Source: an uncultured Collinsella sp. (GTDB lineage: Bacteria > Actinomycetota > Coriobacteriia > Coriobacteriales > Coriobacteriaceae). From it: a stretch of 8,074 nt of DNA. Position 1 is the first letter of the stretch. Every line of letters begins with the position of its first letter. The notes under the pieces were generated by a model. It was not told the origin of the DNA. It saw nothing but the letters and a program-made list of their open reading frames with translations, and did not search any database. This document shows positions 1-6,744 of the stretch, piece by piece. The stretch spans positions 1 through 8,074 of the forward strand of contig URNK01000076.1 of assembly GCA_900549195.1 (NCBI GenBank). Direction: 5' to 3'. The translations under genes were made by a program, and so were the position numbers.

Positions 1-4
1 TACA

Positions 5-50
5 TCGGACTCCCTCCTGGACCCAGATTGGGTCCGAGATTTTGTCCGAG
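5..50. repeat. Nested hairpin and tandem 12-bp repeat, function unknown
   Basis: A 7-bp perfect stem (GGACCCA at 19-25, TGGGTCC at 29-35) closes a 3-base loop. Outside it, TCGGAC at 5-10 can pair with GTCCGA at either 32-37 or 44-49, so two alternative folds are possible. The second GTCCGA arises because ATTGGGTCCGAG (27-38) is followed directly by ATTTTGTCCGAG (39-50), an imperfect 12-bp tandem repeat. A short TTTT lies at 40-43. It could be the terminator of an upstream gene outside the window or part of a dispersed repeat. It lies upstream of the proposed feoAB promoter, so it probably is not in that gene's leader RNA. Confidence 0.45.
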
Positions 51-91
51 GTCCCCAATGGCCCAGAATTCCCCTTGCACCGATCTGTCGA

Positions 92-121
92 TTGAACGTC
101 GTTGTGTGTTCACGCTATCAT
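92..121 (+). promoter_or_regulatory. Likely sigma-70-type promoter of feoAB
   Basis: TTGAAC at 92-97 (4 of 6 matches to the -35 consensus) is followed after 18 bases by TATCAT at 116-121 (5 of 6 matches to the -10). Transcription would begin near 128, just before the two palindromes at 137-169. The TTG inside the -35 is also the most upstream in-frame start of the downstream reading frame, but a start there would translate promoter and operator. A second possible -10, TAAATA at 171-176, has no good -35. Confidence 0.5.
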
Positions 122-136
122 GTAAGCTTAAAATTG

Positions 137-169
137 GTTAGCCATGGCAAACGGTTAGCCATGGTGAAC
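137..169. promoter_or_regulatory. Two tandem 16-bp palindromes, putative operator of feoAB
   Basis: GTTAGCCATGGCAAAC (137-152) is a palindrome with 7 of 8 paired positions. GTTAGCCATGGTGAAC (154-169) is a second copy with 6 of 8. Both centre on CCATGG and they repeat with a 17-bp period, so they are nearly in helical phase. The position just downstream of the proposed promoter suits a repressor. Because feoAB imports Fe(II), the natural candidate is a metal-dependent repressor. The GGTTAGCC half matches the start of the DtxR/IdeR consensus half-site, but the dyad spacing here is wider than in the classical box, so the regulator is not settled. No Fur-box-like AT-rich motif is seen. Confidence 0.5.
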
Positions 170-211
170 ATAAATACAACGCCCTGCGGGCGCCGGGGGA
201 GGAACACGGAC

Positions 212-2572
212 GTGAAGCTCGATACACTCGAGATTGGAAAGGACGCCGTTGTCGCATCGGTGGCATCGGACGATCAGGCACTCCGACAGCATATTTTGGA
301 CATGGGTCTAACGCCGGGCACCGAAGTCACCATGATGAAGTACGCCCCCATGGGTGACCCGCTCGAGATCCGCCTGCGTGGCTACGAGTTGACACTGCGT
401 AAGGACGATGCCGCTCGCATCGAGCTCGTGGGTATTCACGACACCGATACGGGTCCGCGCGCTAACGCCGCAATCGGCACGACGGAGCATCCGGCCCTGG
501 GCGAGGGGACGTATTCGCCCCGTGCGGCAAAGACGGCCGTGCCAGAGGGCGCGCCGCTGCACTTTGCCCTCGCCGGCAACCAAAACTGCGGCAAGACCAC
601 GTTATTCAACCAGCTGACGGGCTCCAACCAGCACGTCGGTAACTTTCCCGGCGTGACGGTCGACCGCAAAGATGGCACCATCCGTAACCATCCCGAGGCG
701 AGCGTTACCGACCTGCCCGGCATTTACTCCCTGTCGCCGTACACAGGCGAGGAAGTCGTGAGCCGTCAGTTCATCCTCGACGAGCGTCCGGACGCCATCA
801 TCGACATCATTGACGCCACCAACATCGAGCGCAACCTGTACCTGACACTGCAGCTCATGGAGCTTGACCGTCCTATGGTCATCGCGCTCAACATGATGGA
901 CGAGGTGACCGCCAACGGCGGCGCCGTAGACGTCAACTTGCTCGAGAGCCTGTTGGGCGTGCCCGTTGTCCCCATTAGCGCTGCCCGCAACGAGGGCATC
1001 GGCGAGCTGGTGGACCACGCCCTGCACGTGGCGCGGTTCCGCGAGCGCCCTGGTCGCCTGGACTTTTGCGCGCCCGACGGTCCGGACGGCGGTGCGCTGC
1101 ATCGCTGCATCCACGGTATTGCTAACCTGATCGAGGACCATGCCGTGACGGCGCACATCCCGGTGCGCTTTGCGGCGACCAAGCTGGTCGAGGGCGATGC
1201 GCTGGTAACCGAGGCGCTTCACCTGGATCGCAATGAGCTCGACGCTATCGAGCACATCATCACCCAGATGGAGGGCGAGGCCGGCACCGACCGCCTATCT
1301 GCGCTGGCCGATATGCGTTTTAGCTTTATCGGCGACGTGTGCGGGCGTTGCGTCGTCAAGCCGCACGAGAGCCGCGAGCACGTGCGCTCCGTCAAGATTG
1401 ACCGCATCCTGACAGGTCGTTACACAGCCATTCCGGCGTTTCTGGTGATCATGGGCCTCGTCTTTTGGCTGACGTTTGGCGTGATCGGCGCGGCGTTGCA
1501 GGGACTCATGGAGGACGGTATCGCTGCCATCATCGCCTCGGCCGATGCGGGCCTCAAGGCGTTCGGTACCAACGACGTGGTGCGCTCGCTGGCTGTCGAC
1601 GGCGTGCTTACGGGCGTGGGCAGTGTGCTGACCTTCCTGCCGATTATCGTCGTGCTCTTTTTGTTCCTCTCCATTCTGGAAGACTCCGGATACATGGCGC
1701 GCGTGGCCTTTGTCATGGATAAGGTGTTGCGTCGCTTTGGTCTGTCGGGCCGCAGTTTCGTGCCCATGCTCGTCGGCTTTGGCTGCACCGTGCCGGCTAT
1801 CATGTCGACCCGTACGCTCCCATCCGAGCACGACCGCAAGATGACGGTCATGCTCACGCCGTTTATGAGCTGCTCAGCCAAGCTGCCGGTTTACGGCTTG
1901 CTGTGCGGGGCGTTTTTCCCGCAGGCGACGGTTCCCGCCATGGTCTCGCTCTATCTGATCGGTATCGTGGTCGGCTGCGTCGCGGCTTTGGTGCTCAACC
2001 GCACGGCATTTAAGGGCGACCCGGTGCCGTTTATCATGGAGCTCCCCAATTACCGCCTGCCGAGCGTCAAGACGACGGTGATGCTGGCATGGGATAAGGC
2101 CAAGGACTTCATCACTAAGGCCTTTACCATTATCTTTGCCGCGACCGTGGTCATCTGGTTCCTTCAGACGTTCGACATCCGCTTTAACGTGGTCGCCGAC
2201 CAGTCGCAAAGCCTGCTTGCCGGTCTGGGTAGCATCATCGCGCCGGTGTTGGCCCCGCTCGGCTTTGGCGACTGGCGCGCCTCGACGGCGCTCGTCACGG
2301 GGCTCATTGCCAAGGAGAGCGTCATCTCGACGCTCACGGTGCTTTTGGGCGCAACGTCGCCCGCGGCACTGTCAGCCATGTTTTCGCCGTTTACCGCCTA
2401 CGTGTTCCTGGTCTTTACGCTGCTGTACCCGCCTTGCGTGGCGTCCATCGGCGCCGTCAAGAGCGAGTTGGGCGCACGCTATGCCGTGGCCGTATTCGCG
2501 TTTCAGGTGACGGTCGCCTGGGTCGTGGCGTTTGTCGTGCATTCGGCGGGCATGTTGCTGGGGTTGGCTTAG
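212..2572 (+). CDS. feoB: FeoA-FeoB fusion, ferrous iron transport protein
   Basis: Inner-membrane Fe(II) importer, 786 aa. Residues about 1-75 form an SH3-like FeoA domain (contains HILDMGLTPGTEV). A linker runs to about 115. The G domain then shows G1 GNQNCGKT at 122-129, G2 NFPGVTV at 144-150, G3 DLPG at 167-170, G4 NMMD at 227-230 and G5 SAA at 256-258, followed by a helical guanine-nucleotide-dissociation-inhibitor-like segment. The membrane part from about 405 carries the family hallmarks GYMARVAFVMD (493-503), GFGCTVPA (522-529), FMSCSAKLPVY (551-561), AKES (700-703) and YPPCVASIGAVKSE (739-752). I chose the GTG at 212 because GGGGGAGGA (195-203) lies 8 bases upstream and FeoA homology starts there; the upstream in-frame TTG (92) and ATG (161) fall in the promoter and operator. 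FeoA fused to FeoB is known in other anaerobes. No FeoC is visible. The P-loop has Gln where Pro is usual (GNPNCGKT). Confidence 0.96.
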   Translation: MKLDTLEIGKDAVVASVASDDQALRQHILDMGLTPGTEVTMMKYAPMGDPLEIRLRGYELTLRKDDAARIELVGIHDTDTGPRANAAIGTTEHPALGEGTYSPRAAKTAVPEGAPLHFALAGNQNCGKTTLFNQLTGSNQHVGNFPGVTVDRKDGTIRNHPEASVTDLPGIYSLSPYTGEEVVSRQFILDERPDAIIDIIDATNIERNLYLTLQLMELDRPMVIALNMMDEVTANGGAVDVNLLESLLGVPVVPISAARNEGIGELVDHALHVARFRERPGRLDFCAPDGPDGGALHRCIHGIANLIEDHAVTAHIPVRFAATKLVEGDALVTEALHLDRNELDAIEHIITQMEGEAGTDRLSALADMRFSFIGDVCGRCVVKPHESREHVRSVKIDRILTGRYTAIPAFLVIMGLVFWLTFGVIGAALQGLMEDGIAAIIASADAGLKAFGTNDVVRSLAVDGVLTGVGSVLTFLPIIVVLFLFLSILEDSGYMARVAFVMDKVLRRFGLSGRSFVPMLVGFGCTVPAIMSTRTLPSEHDRKMTVMLTPFMSCSAKLPVYGLLCGAFFPQATVPAMVSLYLIGIVVGCVAALVLNRTAFKGDPVPFIMELPNYRLPSVKTTVMLAWDKAKDFITKAFTIIFAATVVIWFLQTFDIRFNVVADQSQSLLAGLGSIIAPVLAPLGFGDWRASTALVTGLIAKESVISTLTVLLGATSPAALSAMFSPFTAYVFLVFTLLYPPCVASIGAVKSELGARYAVAVFAFQVTVAWVVAFVVHSAGMLLGLA

Positions 2573-2613
2573 TTATGAATTGACGGCGCAACCTCTGTGT
2601 ATCGAATTGTTTT

Positions 2614-2648
2614 CGGCCCCGCATCTGTTGCTGACGGATGCGGGGCCG
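2614..2648 (+). terminator. Strong GC hairpin after feoAB
   Basis: CGGCCCCGCATC (2614-2625) and GATGCGGGGCCG (2637-2648) form a perfect 12-bp stem with an 11-base loop, 41 bases after the feoAB stop. The tail is only TTGCTATATAAT rather than a true U run, so it may act weakly or with help from a factor. Its downstream arm and loop carry the next gene's promoter spacing. Confidence 0.7.
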
Positions 2649-2660
2649 TTGCTATATAAT
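2631..2660 (+). promoter_or_regulatory. Promoter of the SotB-like exporter
   Basis: TATAAT at 2655-2660 is a perfect -10. The best -35 is CTGACG at 2631-2636 (4 of 6) with an 18-base spacer, which falls in the loop of the preceding terminator hairpin. Transcription would start near 2667, giving a leader of about 27 bases that holds the ribosome binding site at 2681-2684. Confidence 0.6.
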
Positions 2661-2693
2661 CGCCTCCGCTCAAAATGATTGGAGACGTTATAT

Positions 2694-3890
2694 ATGAGTC
2701 AGGCAAGGCAAGACGGCATCACGCTCAGGCAGTGGCTCCCGCTCGTCGGGCTCACCTGCTGTGCGTTCGTGTTCAACACGTCGGAGTTTATGCCCATCGG
2801 CCTTTTGACTGATATCGCCGCGTCGTTCTCGCTCACCGAGGCCCAGGCGGGCATCATGATCTCGGTCTATGCCTGGGGCGTCATGCTGCTGTCGTTGCCG
2901 CTCATGGTGTTCGCTTCGCGTTTCGAGTTCAAGCGGATGCTGCTGGGCGTGCTCGCCGTGTTCTCGCTGGGCCAGTTCCTGTCCGCCTTGGCACCGACCT
3001 ATCCCATCTTAGTCTGCGCGCGCCTGGTGGTTGCCTGCGCGCACGCCGTGTTCTGGTCGGTCGCCTCGATCATGGCGTCGCGCCTGGTTGACACACGCCA
3101 CGGGGCGCTCGCTATCAGCATGATCGCCACGGGCTCTTCCATCGCACAGATCTTTGGCCTGCCGCTCGGTCGCGCCATTGGCTTGGCCGTGGGCTGGCGC
3201 ATGACGTTTGCCGTGGTCGGAGCGCTGTCTGCTGTCGCGGTCGTCTACCAGGCCACGGTGTTCCCTGCCATGCCAGCGGGCGAGCGTTTTACGCTCAAGC
3301 AGCTGCCCGAGCTGCTCAAGAACCCGTTCCTCATCGCGCTCTACGCAGTCACGGTCTTCATGGCGACCGGCTATTACGCAAGCTACAGCTATATCGAGCC
3401 CTTCCTGGCGCAGGTCGCGCACGTCGATGCGGGCGCCATTACCATGACGTTGACGGCGTTTGGCTGCTCTGGTTTGCTCGGAAGCTGGCTGTTTGGCCGC
3501 CTGTTCGATGGGCATCGCTTCCCGTTCTTGGCTATCACGCTCTCCGGCGTGCCGGTGGCTCTGCTGCTCATGGGTCCGGCCGCATCGTCACTCGCTGCGG
3601 TTCTCGCTGTGTGCGCACTGTGGGGTTGCTGCGCCACGGCCTTTAACGTGGCGTTTCAGGCCGAGCTCATCAAGCACACGCCGGCAGATTCGTCGGCCGT
3701 CGCCATGTCGATCTTCTCGGGCCTGTTCAACCTCGGTATCGGCACGGGTACCGCGATCGGCGGAGCCGTGGTTTCGGGTCCCGGTATCGCCTGGATCGGC
3801 TTTGTGGGCGGGGCGATTGCCGTCGTGGGCGTTATCCTCGCCATCACGGTGATGTTCCCAGCCATCCGCCGCGCCAAGCCCGTCGCCTAG
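2694..3890 (+). CDS. sotB: SotB-like sugar efflux MFS transporter
   Basis: Major facilitator superfamily DHA1-type exporter, 398 aa, predicted with 12 membrane helices and both ends in the cytoplasm. It follows the E. coli SotB (YdeA) pattern closely from memory: FNTSEFMPIGLL (27-38) in helix 1, ATGSSIAQIFGLPLGR (145-160), GWRMTF (167-172), a central loop at about 190-210, YYASYSYIEPF (227-237) and SGLFNLGIGTG (342-352). SotB-type proteins export arabinose, IPTG and similar sugars by proton antiport; the substrate here cannot be read from sequence. I chose the ATG at 2694 because GGAG (2681-2684) sits 9 bases upstream; the in-frame TTG at 2679 overlaps that site. It is monocistronic by layout, with its own promoter upstream and a long hairpin downstream. 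A drug exporter of the same subfamily is the main alternative. Confidence 0.88.
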   Translation: MSQARQDGITLRQWLPLVGLTCCAFVFNTSEFMPIGLLTDIAASFSLTEAQAGIMISVYAWGVMLLSLPLMVFASRFEFKRMLLGVLAVFSLGQFLSALAPTYPILVCARLVVACAHAVFWSVASIMASRLVDTRHGALAISMIATGSSIAQIFGLPLGRAIGLAVGWRMTFAVVGALSAVAVVYQATVFPAMPAGERFTLKQLPELLKNPFLIALYAVTVFMATGYYASYSYIEPFLAQVAHVDAGAITMTLTAFGCSGLLGSWLFGRLFDGHRFPFLAITLSGVPVALLLMGPAASSLAAVLAVCALWGCCATAFNVAFQAELIKHTPADSSAVAMSIFSGLFNLGIGTGTAIGGAVVSGPGIAWIGFVGGAIAVVGVILAITVMFPAIRRAKPVA

Positions 3891-3905
3891 CCACGTCCCC
3901 TCATC

Positions 3906-3978
3906 AGTTGCGGTGGAATAGTTCCTGTTTAAGGCCTTTGAAGGCCCAAGCAGGAACTATTCCACCGCAACTTATTTT
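3906..3978 (+). terminator. 22-bp perfect inverted repeat with U-rich tail
   Basis: The arm at 3906-3927 (beginning AGTTGCGGTGGAATAGTTCC) is the exact reverse complement of 3951-3972. The 23-base centre holds a second hairpin, GGCCT (3933-3937) with AGGCC (3942-3946) around TTGA, so the whole folds as one long rod. It starts 15 bases after the sotB stop and is followed by TTATTTT (3972-3978), so it can act as a Rho-independent terminator on the plus strand. The minus-strand side has no U run. A stem this long and perfect exceeds what termination needs, so it may also be a dispersed palindromic repeat (REP or MITE-like). Confidence 0.75.
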
Positions 3979-4002
3979 GGGGGAGGGGATACAAGCTGGG
4001 CA

Positions 4003-4008
4003 TACAAT
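4003..4008 (+). promoter_or_regulatory. Possible -10 of the GH13-glycosylase operon
   Basis: TACAAT (5 of 6 matches to TATAAT) lies 35 bases before the GH13 start codon. No good -35 is found at a normal spacing; the stretch upstream is G-rich (3979-3988). It is offered because the preceding hairpin implies that a new promoter is needed here. Confidence 0.35.
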
Positions 4009-4043
4009 GGATGTCGTTGTGTTGAGCTTACCGGGAGGTTGCT

Positions 4044-5420
4044 ATGTGGGCATACGAGACGACGTTCTATCAGATCTATCCGCTGGGCTTTTGCGGAGCT
4101 CCGCGCGAAAACGCCGCCCCCGTTGCCGAGGATGAGCTCGCCCAGGCCGCCGATGTCGAACCCAACCCCGATGCTCCTATCATGAAGATTGCCCAATGGG
4201 CCGACTGCCTGCAAAAACTCGGCGTTGGCGCTGTGCTCATCAACCCGCCGCTCGAGTCCGATAGTCACGGCTACGACACGCGCAGCCTGCGCCATATAGA
4301 CCGTCGCCTGGGCGGGGATGCCGACTTTGCCGCCGTATGCGACACGCTGCACGCCCATGGCATCCGCGTGGTGCTCGATGCCGTCTTCAACCACGTCGGT
4401 CGCGGCTTTTGGGCCTTCCGCGATGTGCAGGAGCGCAAGTGGGATTCGCCGTACAAGGATTGGTTTCACATCAGTTTTGACGGCGACTCCTGCTATGGCG
4501 ACGGCTTTTGGTACGAGGGCTGGGAGGGTCATTTTGAGCTTGTGAAGCTCAACCTGCAAAATCCCGCTGTGGTCGATTACCTGCTCGAGTCTGTGCGCCG
4601 TTGGGCCGACGTCTTTGGCGTCGACGGCCTGCGCCTGGACGTCGCCTACATGCTCGACCGCGACTTTATGCGCCGCCTACACTCCTTTACCCGTGAGCTC
4701 AAGCCCGGCTTTGTGCTCATCGGCGAGACGCTCCACGGCGACTACAATCAGATCGTCAACGACGAGATGCTCGACTCGTGCACTAATTACGAGTGCTACA
4801 AGGGCCTGTATTCCAGCTTTAACTCGGTCAACATGTTCGAGATCGCCCATTCGCTGCACCGTCAGTTTGGCGGCGACCCTTGGTGCATCTACCGCGGCAA
4901 ACATCTGCTTTCGTTTGTCGACAACCACGATGTGCCGCGCCTGGCAAGTATCCTCACCGACAAATCCTGCCTGCGTCCCGCCTATGGCATGCTCTTTGGC
5001 ATGCCGGGCATCCCGTGCGTCTACTATGGCAGCGAGTGGGGAATTGCTGGCGAAAAGGGCGGCCCCGATGGCGACTGGGCGCTGCGACCTGCGCTCAATG
5101 AGCCTGCGCCCAACGAGCTGACGGCGTTCATCACGCAGCTTGCGCACCTTCGCTCGGCCGACGACGCGGCTGCCCGTGCTCTCAACTACGGTGCCTATCG
5201 CAACGTGGTGATCCAGAACAAGCAGCTGCTGTTCGAGCGCGCCTGCGACGACGCGGCGGTGCTCGTGGCGGTGAATGCCGTGGGTGAGCCTTACACCTTT
5301 GGCGCCGGCGAACTCAACGGCTCCTTCGTCGACCTGCTTGCCGACGATGCGCCCACGGTCGAGCTGACGGGTACCCTTGAGCTTGCACCCTACGAGGTGC
5401 GCTATCTGTTGAGAGCCTAG
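4044..5420 (+). CDS. Cytoplasmic GH13 alpha-amylase family enzyme
   Basis: Alpha-glucan-acting hydrolase, 458 aa, with no signal peptide, so it likely works on maltodextrins or short alpha-glucans inside the cell. All four GH13 signature regions are present: I DAVFNH (112-117), II GLRLDVA (195-201) with nucleophile Asp199, III IGETLHG (226-232) with acid/base Glu228, and IV FVDNHD (291-296) with transition-state Asp296. HGYDT (75-79) is the usual substrate-site motif before region I. A (beta/alpha)8 barrel fills most of the chain and a small beta-rich C domain runs from about 375. It lacks the large N-terminal domain of neopullulanases and cyclomaltodextrinases. The ATG at 4044 has GGGAGG (4033-4038) 5 bases upstream. 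It is the first gene of a tight pair with the DNA glycosylase. Maltodextrin glucosidase or a small alpha-amylase are the main options; exact bond specificity is not readable. Confidence 0.93.
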   Translation: MWAYETTFYQIYPLGFCGAPRENAAPVAEDELAQAADVEPNPDAPIMKIAQWADCLQKLGVGAVLINPPLESDSHGYDTRSLRHIDRRLGGDADFAAVCDTLHAHGIRVVLDAVFNHVGRGFWAFRDVQERKWDSPYKDWFHISFDGDSCYGDGFWYEGWEGHFELVKLNLQNPAVVDYLLESVRRWADVFGVDGLRLDVAYMLDRDFMRRLHSFTRELKPGFVLIGETLHGDYNQIVNDEMLDSCTNYECYKGLYSSFNSVNMFEIAHSLHRQFGGDPWCIYRGKHLLSFVDNHDVPRLASILTDKSCLRPAYGMLFGMPGIPCVYYGSEWGIAGEKGGPDGDWALRPALNEPAPNELTAFITQLAHLRSADDAAARALNYGAYRNVVIQNKQLLFERACDDAAVLVAVNAVGEPYTFGAGELNGSFVDLLADDAPTVELTGTLELAPYEVRYLLRA

Positions 5421-5423
5421 CCC

Positions 5424-5987
5424 ATGGCCGTGTCTGACGAGGGCTATCAACATATTGAGCATGGGTTTGAGCCCGTGTTTGACGAGCACTCGCGCGTTTT
5501 GGTGCTCGGGTCGTTTCCCTCGGTGCTTTCGCGCGCCAATGCCTTTTATTACGGAAACCCTCAGAATCGCTTTTGGCGTGTGATGGCCACGTGCCTCGGT
5601 ATGCCTGTGCCGCCCAACGAGGGCGATCCTTTGGCAAGCGGTGAGCCCGCGACGCTCGATGCCTCCATTGCCGCCAAGCGGGCCATGCTGCTGAACGGCG
5701 GCGTGGCCCTGTGGGATGTGGTCGAGAGCTGCGACATTAAGGGCTCGAGCGACGCGAGCATCCGCAACGTTGTGCCGGCACATATCGAGCGCATTACCGA
5801 TGCCGCGCCGATTGAGGTCGTTGCCTGTAACGGCGGCACGGCAGGGCGACTCTACAAACGCTACTTGCAAGATCGGACGGGGCTGCCTGCCATCGTCCTG
5901 CCCTCGACAAGTCCCGCCAATGCCGCCTGGCGCCTGGAGCGTCTTGTCGAGCGTTGGCACGAAGCCGTTGACTGGGCTGTTATTTAA
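5424..5987 (+). CDS. DNA-deoxyinosine (hypoxanthine) glycosylase, UDG superfamily
   Basis: Base-excision repair enzyme, 187 aa, likely removing hypoxanthine (deaminated adenine) from DNA. It has the layout of the hypoxanthine-DNA glycosylase branch (family 6) of the uracil-DNA glycosylase superfamily: motif A GSFPS (29-33), the branch hallmark NPQNRFW (45-51), ALWDVVESC (95-103), NGGTAG (136-141) and the motif B region LPSTSPAN (159-166). In the studied archaeal members an Asn near the NxFW motif is catalytic as I recall; Asn48 would be the counterpart. The ATG lies 3 bases after the GH13 stop with only a weak GAGAG (5411-5415) upstream, so translation is probably coupled to the amylase gene. 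Length is normal and the frame is intact. Activity on uracil or xanthine as well cannot be excluded. Confidence 0.85.
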   Translation: MAVSDEGYQHIEHGFEPVFDEHSRVLVLGSFPSVLSRANAFYYGNPQNRFWRVMATCLGMPVPPNEGDPLASGEPATLDASIAAKRAMLLNGGVALWDVVESCDIKGSSDASIRNVVPAHIERITDAAPIEVVACNGGTAGRLYKRYLQDRTGLPAIVLPSTSPANAAWRLERLVERWHEAVDWAVI

Positions 5988-5988
5988 T

Positions 5989-6651
5989 TTAGATTTTTGT
6001 TTGAGCGTGGGCGCCCAGACGTTTCAGAACGCCTCGCCAGATCGGCGCGGGCACGGCTGGCTCGGCGCAAACCATGCCGTCGGCGTCGACGTTGGCGGCA
6101 TTGCCGCCGCCAAGTCGCTGTGCATGCTTGACGGAGCAGCCCATGCGCACAGCGCCCACGAGCTTGTCCATCGCTTCCGAAAACGGTCGGCGCAAGAGGC
6201 CCATGCGCGGGGAGCGACGAAGCGCTGCGATGCCGCTGCCGGCGCAGATGGCAACGCCGCCACACCACAATTGGTCATGGCGCTCACATGCCTTGTGCAG
6301 GCGAACGGCGGTCCCACGCGCCTGCTCAGTGCTCTCTTGTGCGGCTCGAATCGCGGCATAGACGCGCGTTCCCGTACCGCCAAAGCGCTCAAGCGCCTGC
6401 TCGATGGCTGTCAACGTCTCATCGTCAGCCACATCTTCAATGGCCAGCACGATGCCATCGGCAACGCTGCCGGCGTCATTTGCCTTCAAGTCGACCGGGC
6501 GGGGGAGTGCGGTGCCGGAAAGCTGTGCATAGGCGGCGATGGCATCCTGCAGGTCCCAGAGCAAAAACTCAAGATCGGCACTATTGGGAATGCTGATATA
6601 CGCAATGGTTTGCAGCGTTTTTGGTACATCGCTGCGCGCGGTCGGCTCCAT
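5989..6651 (-). CDS. Flavodoxin-fold protein, NAD(P)H oxidoreductase-like, function unknown
   Basis: 220 aa, probably cytoplasmic. The middle resembles the flavodoxin-like half of NAD(P)H-dependent oxidoreductases: a buried strand VADGIVLAI (63-71), then RVYAAI (96-101), then LWCGGVAICAGSGI (128-141) and a helix around 156-168 before the basic C-terminal part with WRGVLKRLG (205-213). This order recalls a family in anaerobic Firmicutes and Coriobacteria. The N-terminal strand IAYIS (16-20) is followed by IPNSADLE instead of the SPR-type phosphate loop that binds FMN, so flavin binding may be lost. The ATG has AGGAGG (6656-6661) 4 bases upstream, good evidence that this strand is real rather than the overlapping plus-strand frame. 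It converges on the DNA glycosylase with 1 base between the stops. Catalytic function is unproven. Confidence 0.72.
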   Translation of the reverse strand: MEPTARSDVPKTLQTIAYISIPNSADLEFLLWDLQDAIAAYAQLSGTALPRPVDLKANDAGSVADGIVLAIEDVADDETLTAIEQALERFGGTGTRVYAAIRAAQESTEQARGTAVRLHKACERHDQLWCGGVAICAGSGIAALRRSPRMGLLRRPFSEAMDKLVGAVRMGCSVKHAQRLGGGNAANVDADGMVCAEPAVPAPIWRGVLKRLGAHAQTKI

Positions 6652-6744
6652 GCTGCCTCCTTTCCGGTTGGTTTCCGTTTAGGTTACACCGTCCGGCGGC
6701 GCCCCGCCGCGCTATCCTAGTGCAACCCTTACGAAAGGAACGCC
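6652..6744. promoter_or_regulatory. Divergent intergenic region with small GC hairpin
   Basis: These 93 bases must serve both the minus-strand flavodoxin-like gene and the plus-strand aminotransferase. A 6-bp palindrome, CGGCGG (6694-6699) with CCGCCG (6704-6709), lies in the middle and could be an operator. TATCCT (6713-6718) is a possible plus-strand -10; TAACCT read on the minus strand (6686-6681) is a possible -10 the other way. No convincing -35 is seen for either. The ribosome binding sites are 6656-6661 (minus) and AAAGGA at 6734-6739 (plus). Confidence 0.4.

Noticed and set aside
92..211. N-terminal extension of FeoB from a TTG at 92 or ATG at 161
   Set aside because: The stretch contains a likely promoter and two palindromes, shows no FeoA homology, and the GTG at 212 has a strong ribosome binding site.
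1..211. Riboswitch in the feoAB leader
   Set aside because: The hairpins lie upstream of the likely transcription start and match no riboswitch class I know.
602..1255. 217-codon open frame on the minus strand
   Set aside because: Antisense shadow of the FeoB G domain; no ribosome binding site or domain recognised.
2679..2693. Five-residue extension of the exporter from a TTG at 2679
   Set aside because: It would overlap the GGAG ribosome binding site that serves the ATG at 2694.
4677..5960. 427-codon open frame on the minus strand
   Set aside because: It lies opposite the GH13 and glycosylase genes, whose catalytic motifs are clear, and it looks like a shadow frame of GC-rich coding DNA with no recognisable domain.
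6679..6689. TTTAGGTTACA as a DtxR/IdeR half-site
   Set aside because: No second half-site follows at the required spacing and neither flanking gene is an obvious metal gene.
5716..6720. 334-codon open frame on the plus strand
   Set aside because: It overlaps the end of the glycosylase and is antisense to the flavodoxin-like gene, which has its own AGGAGG site and a recognisable fold pattern.
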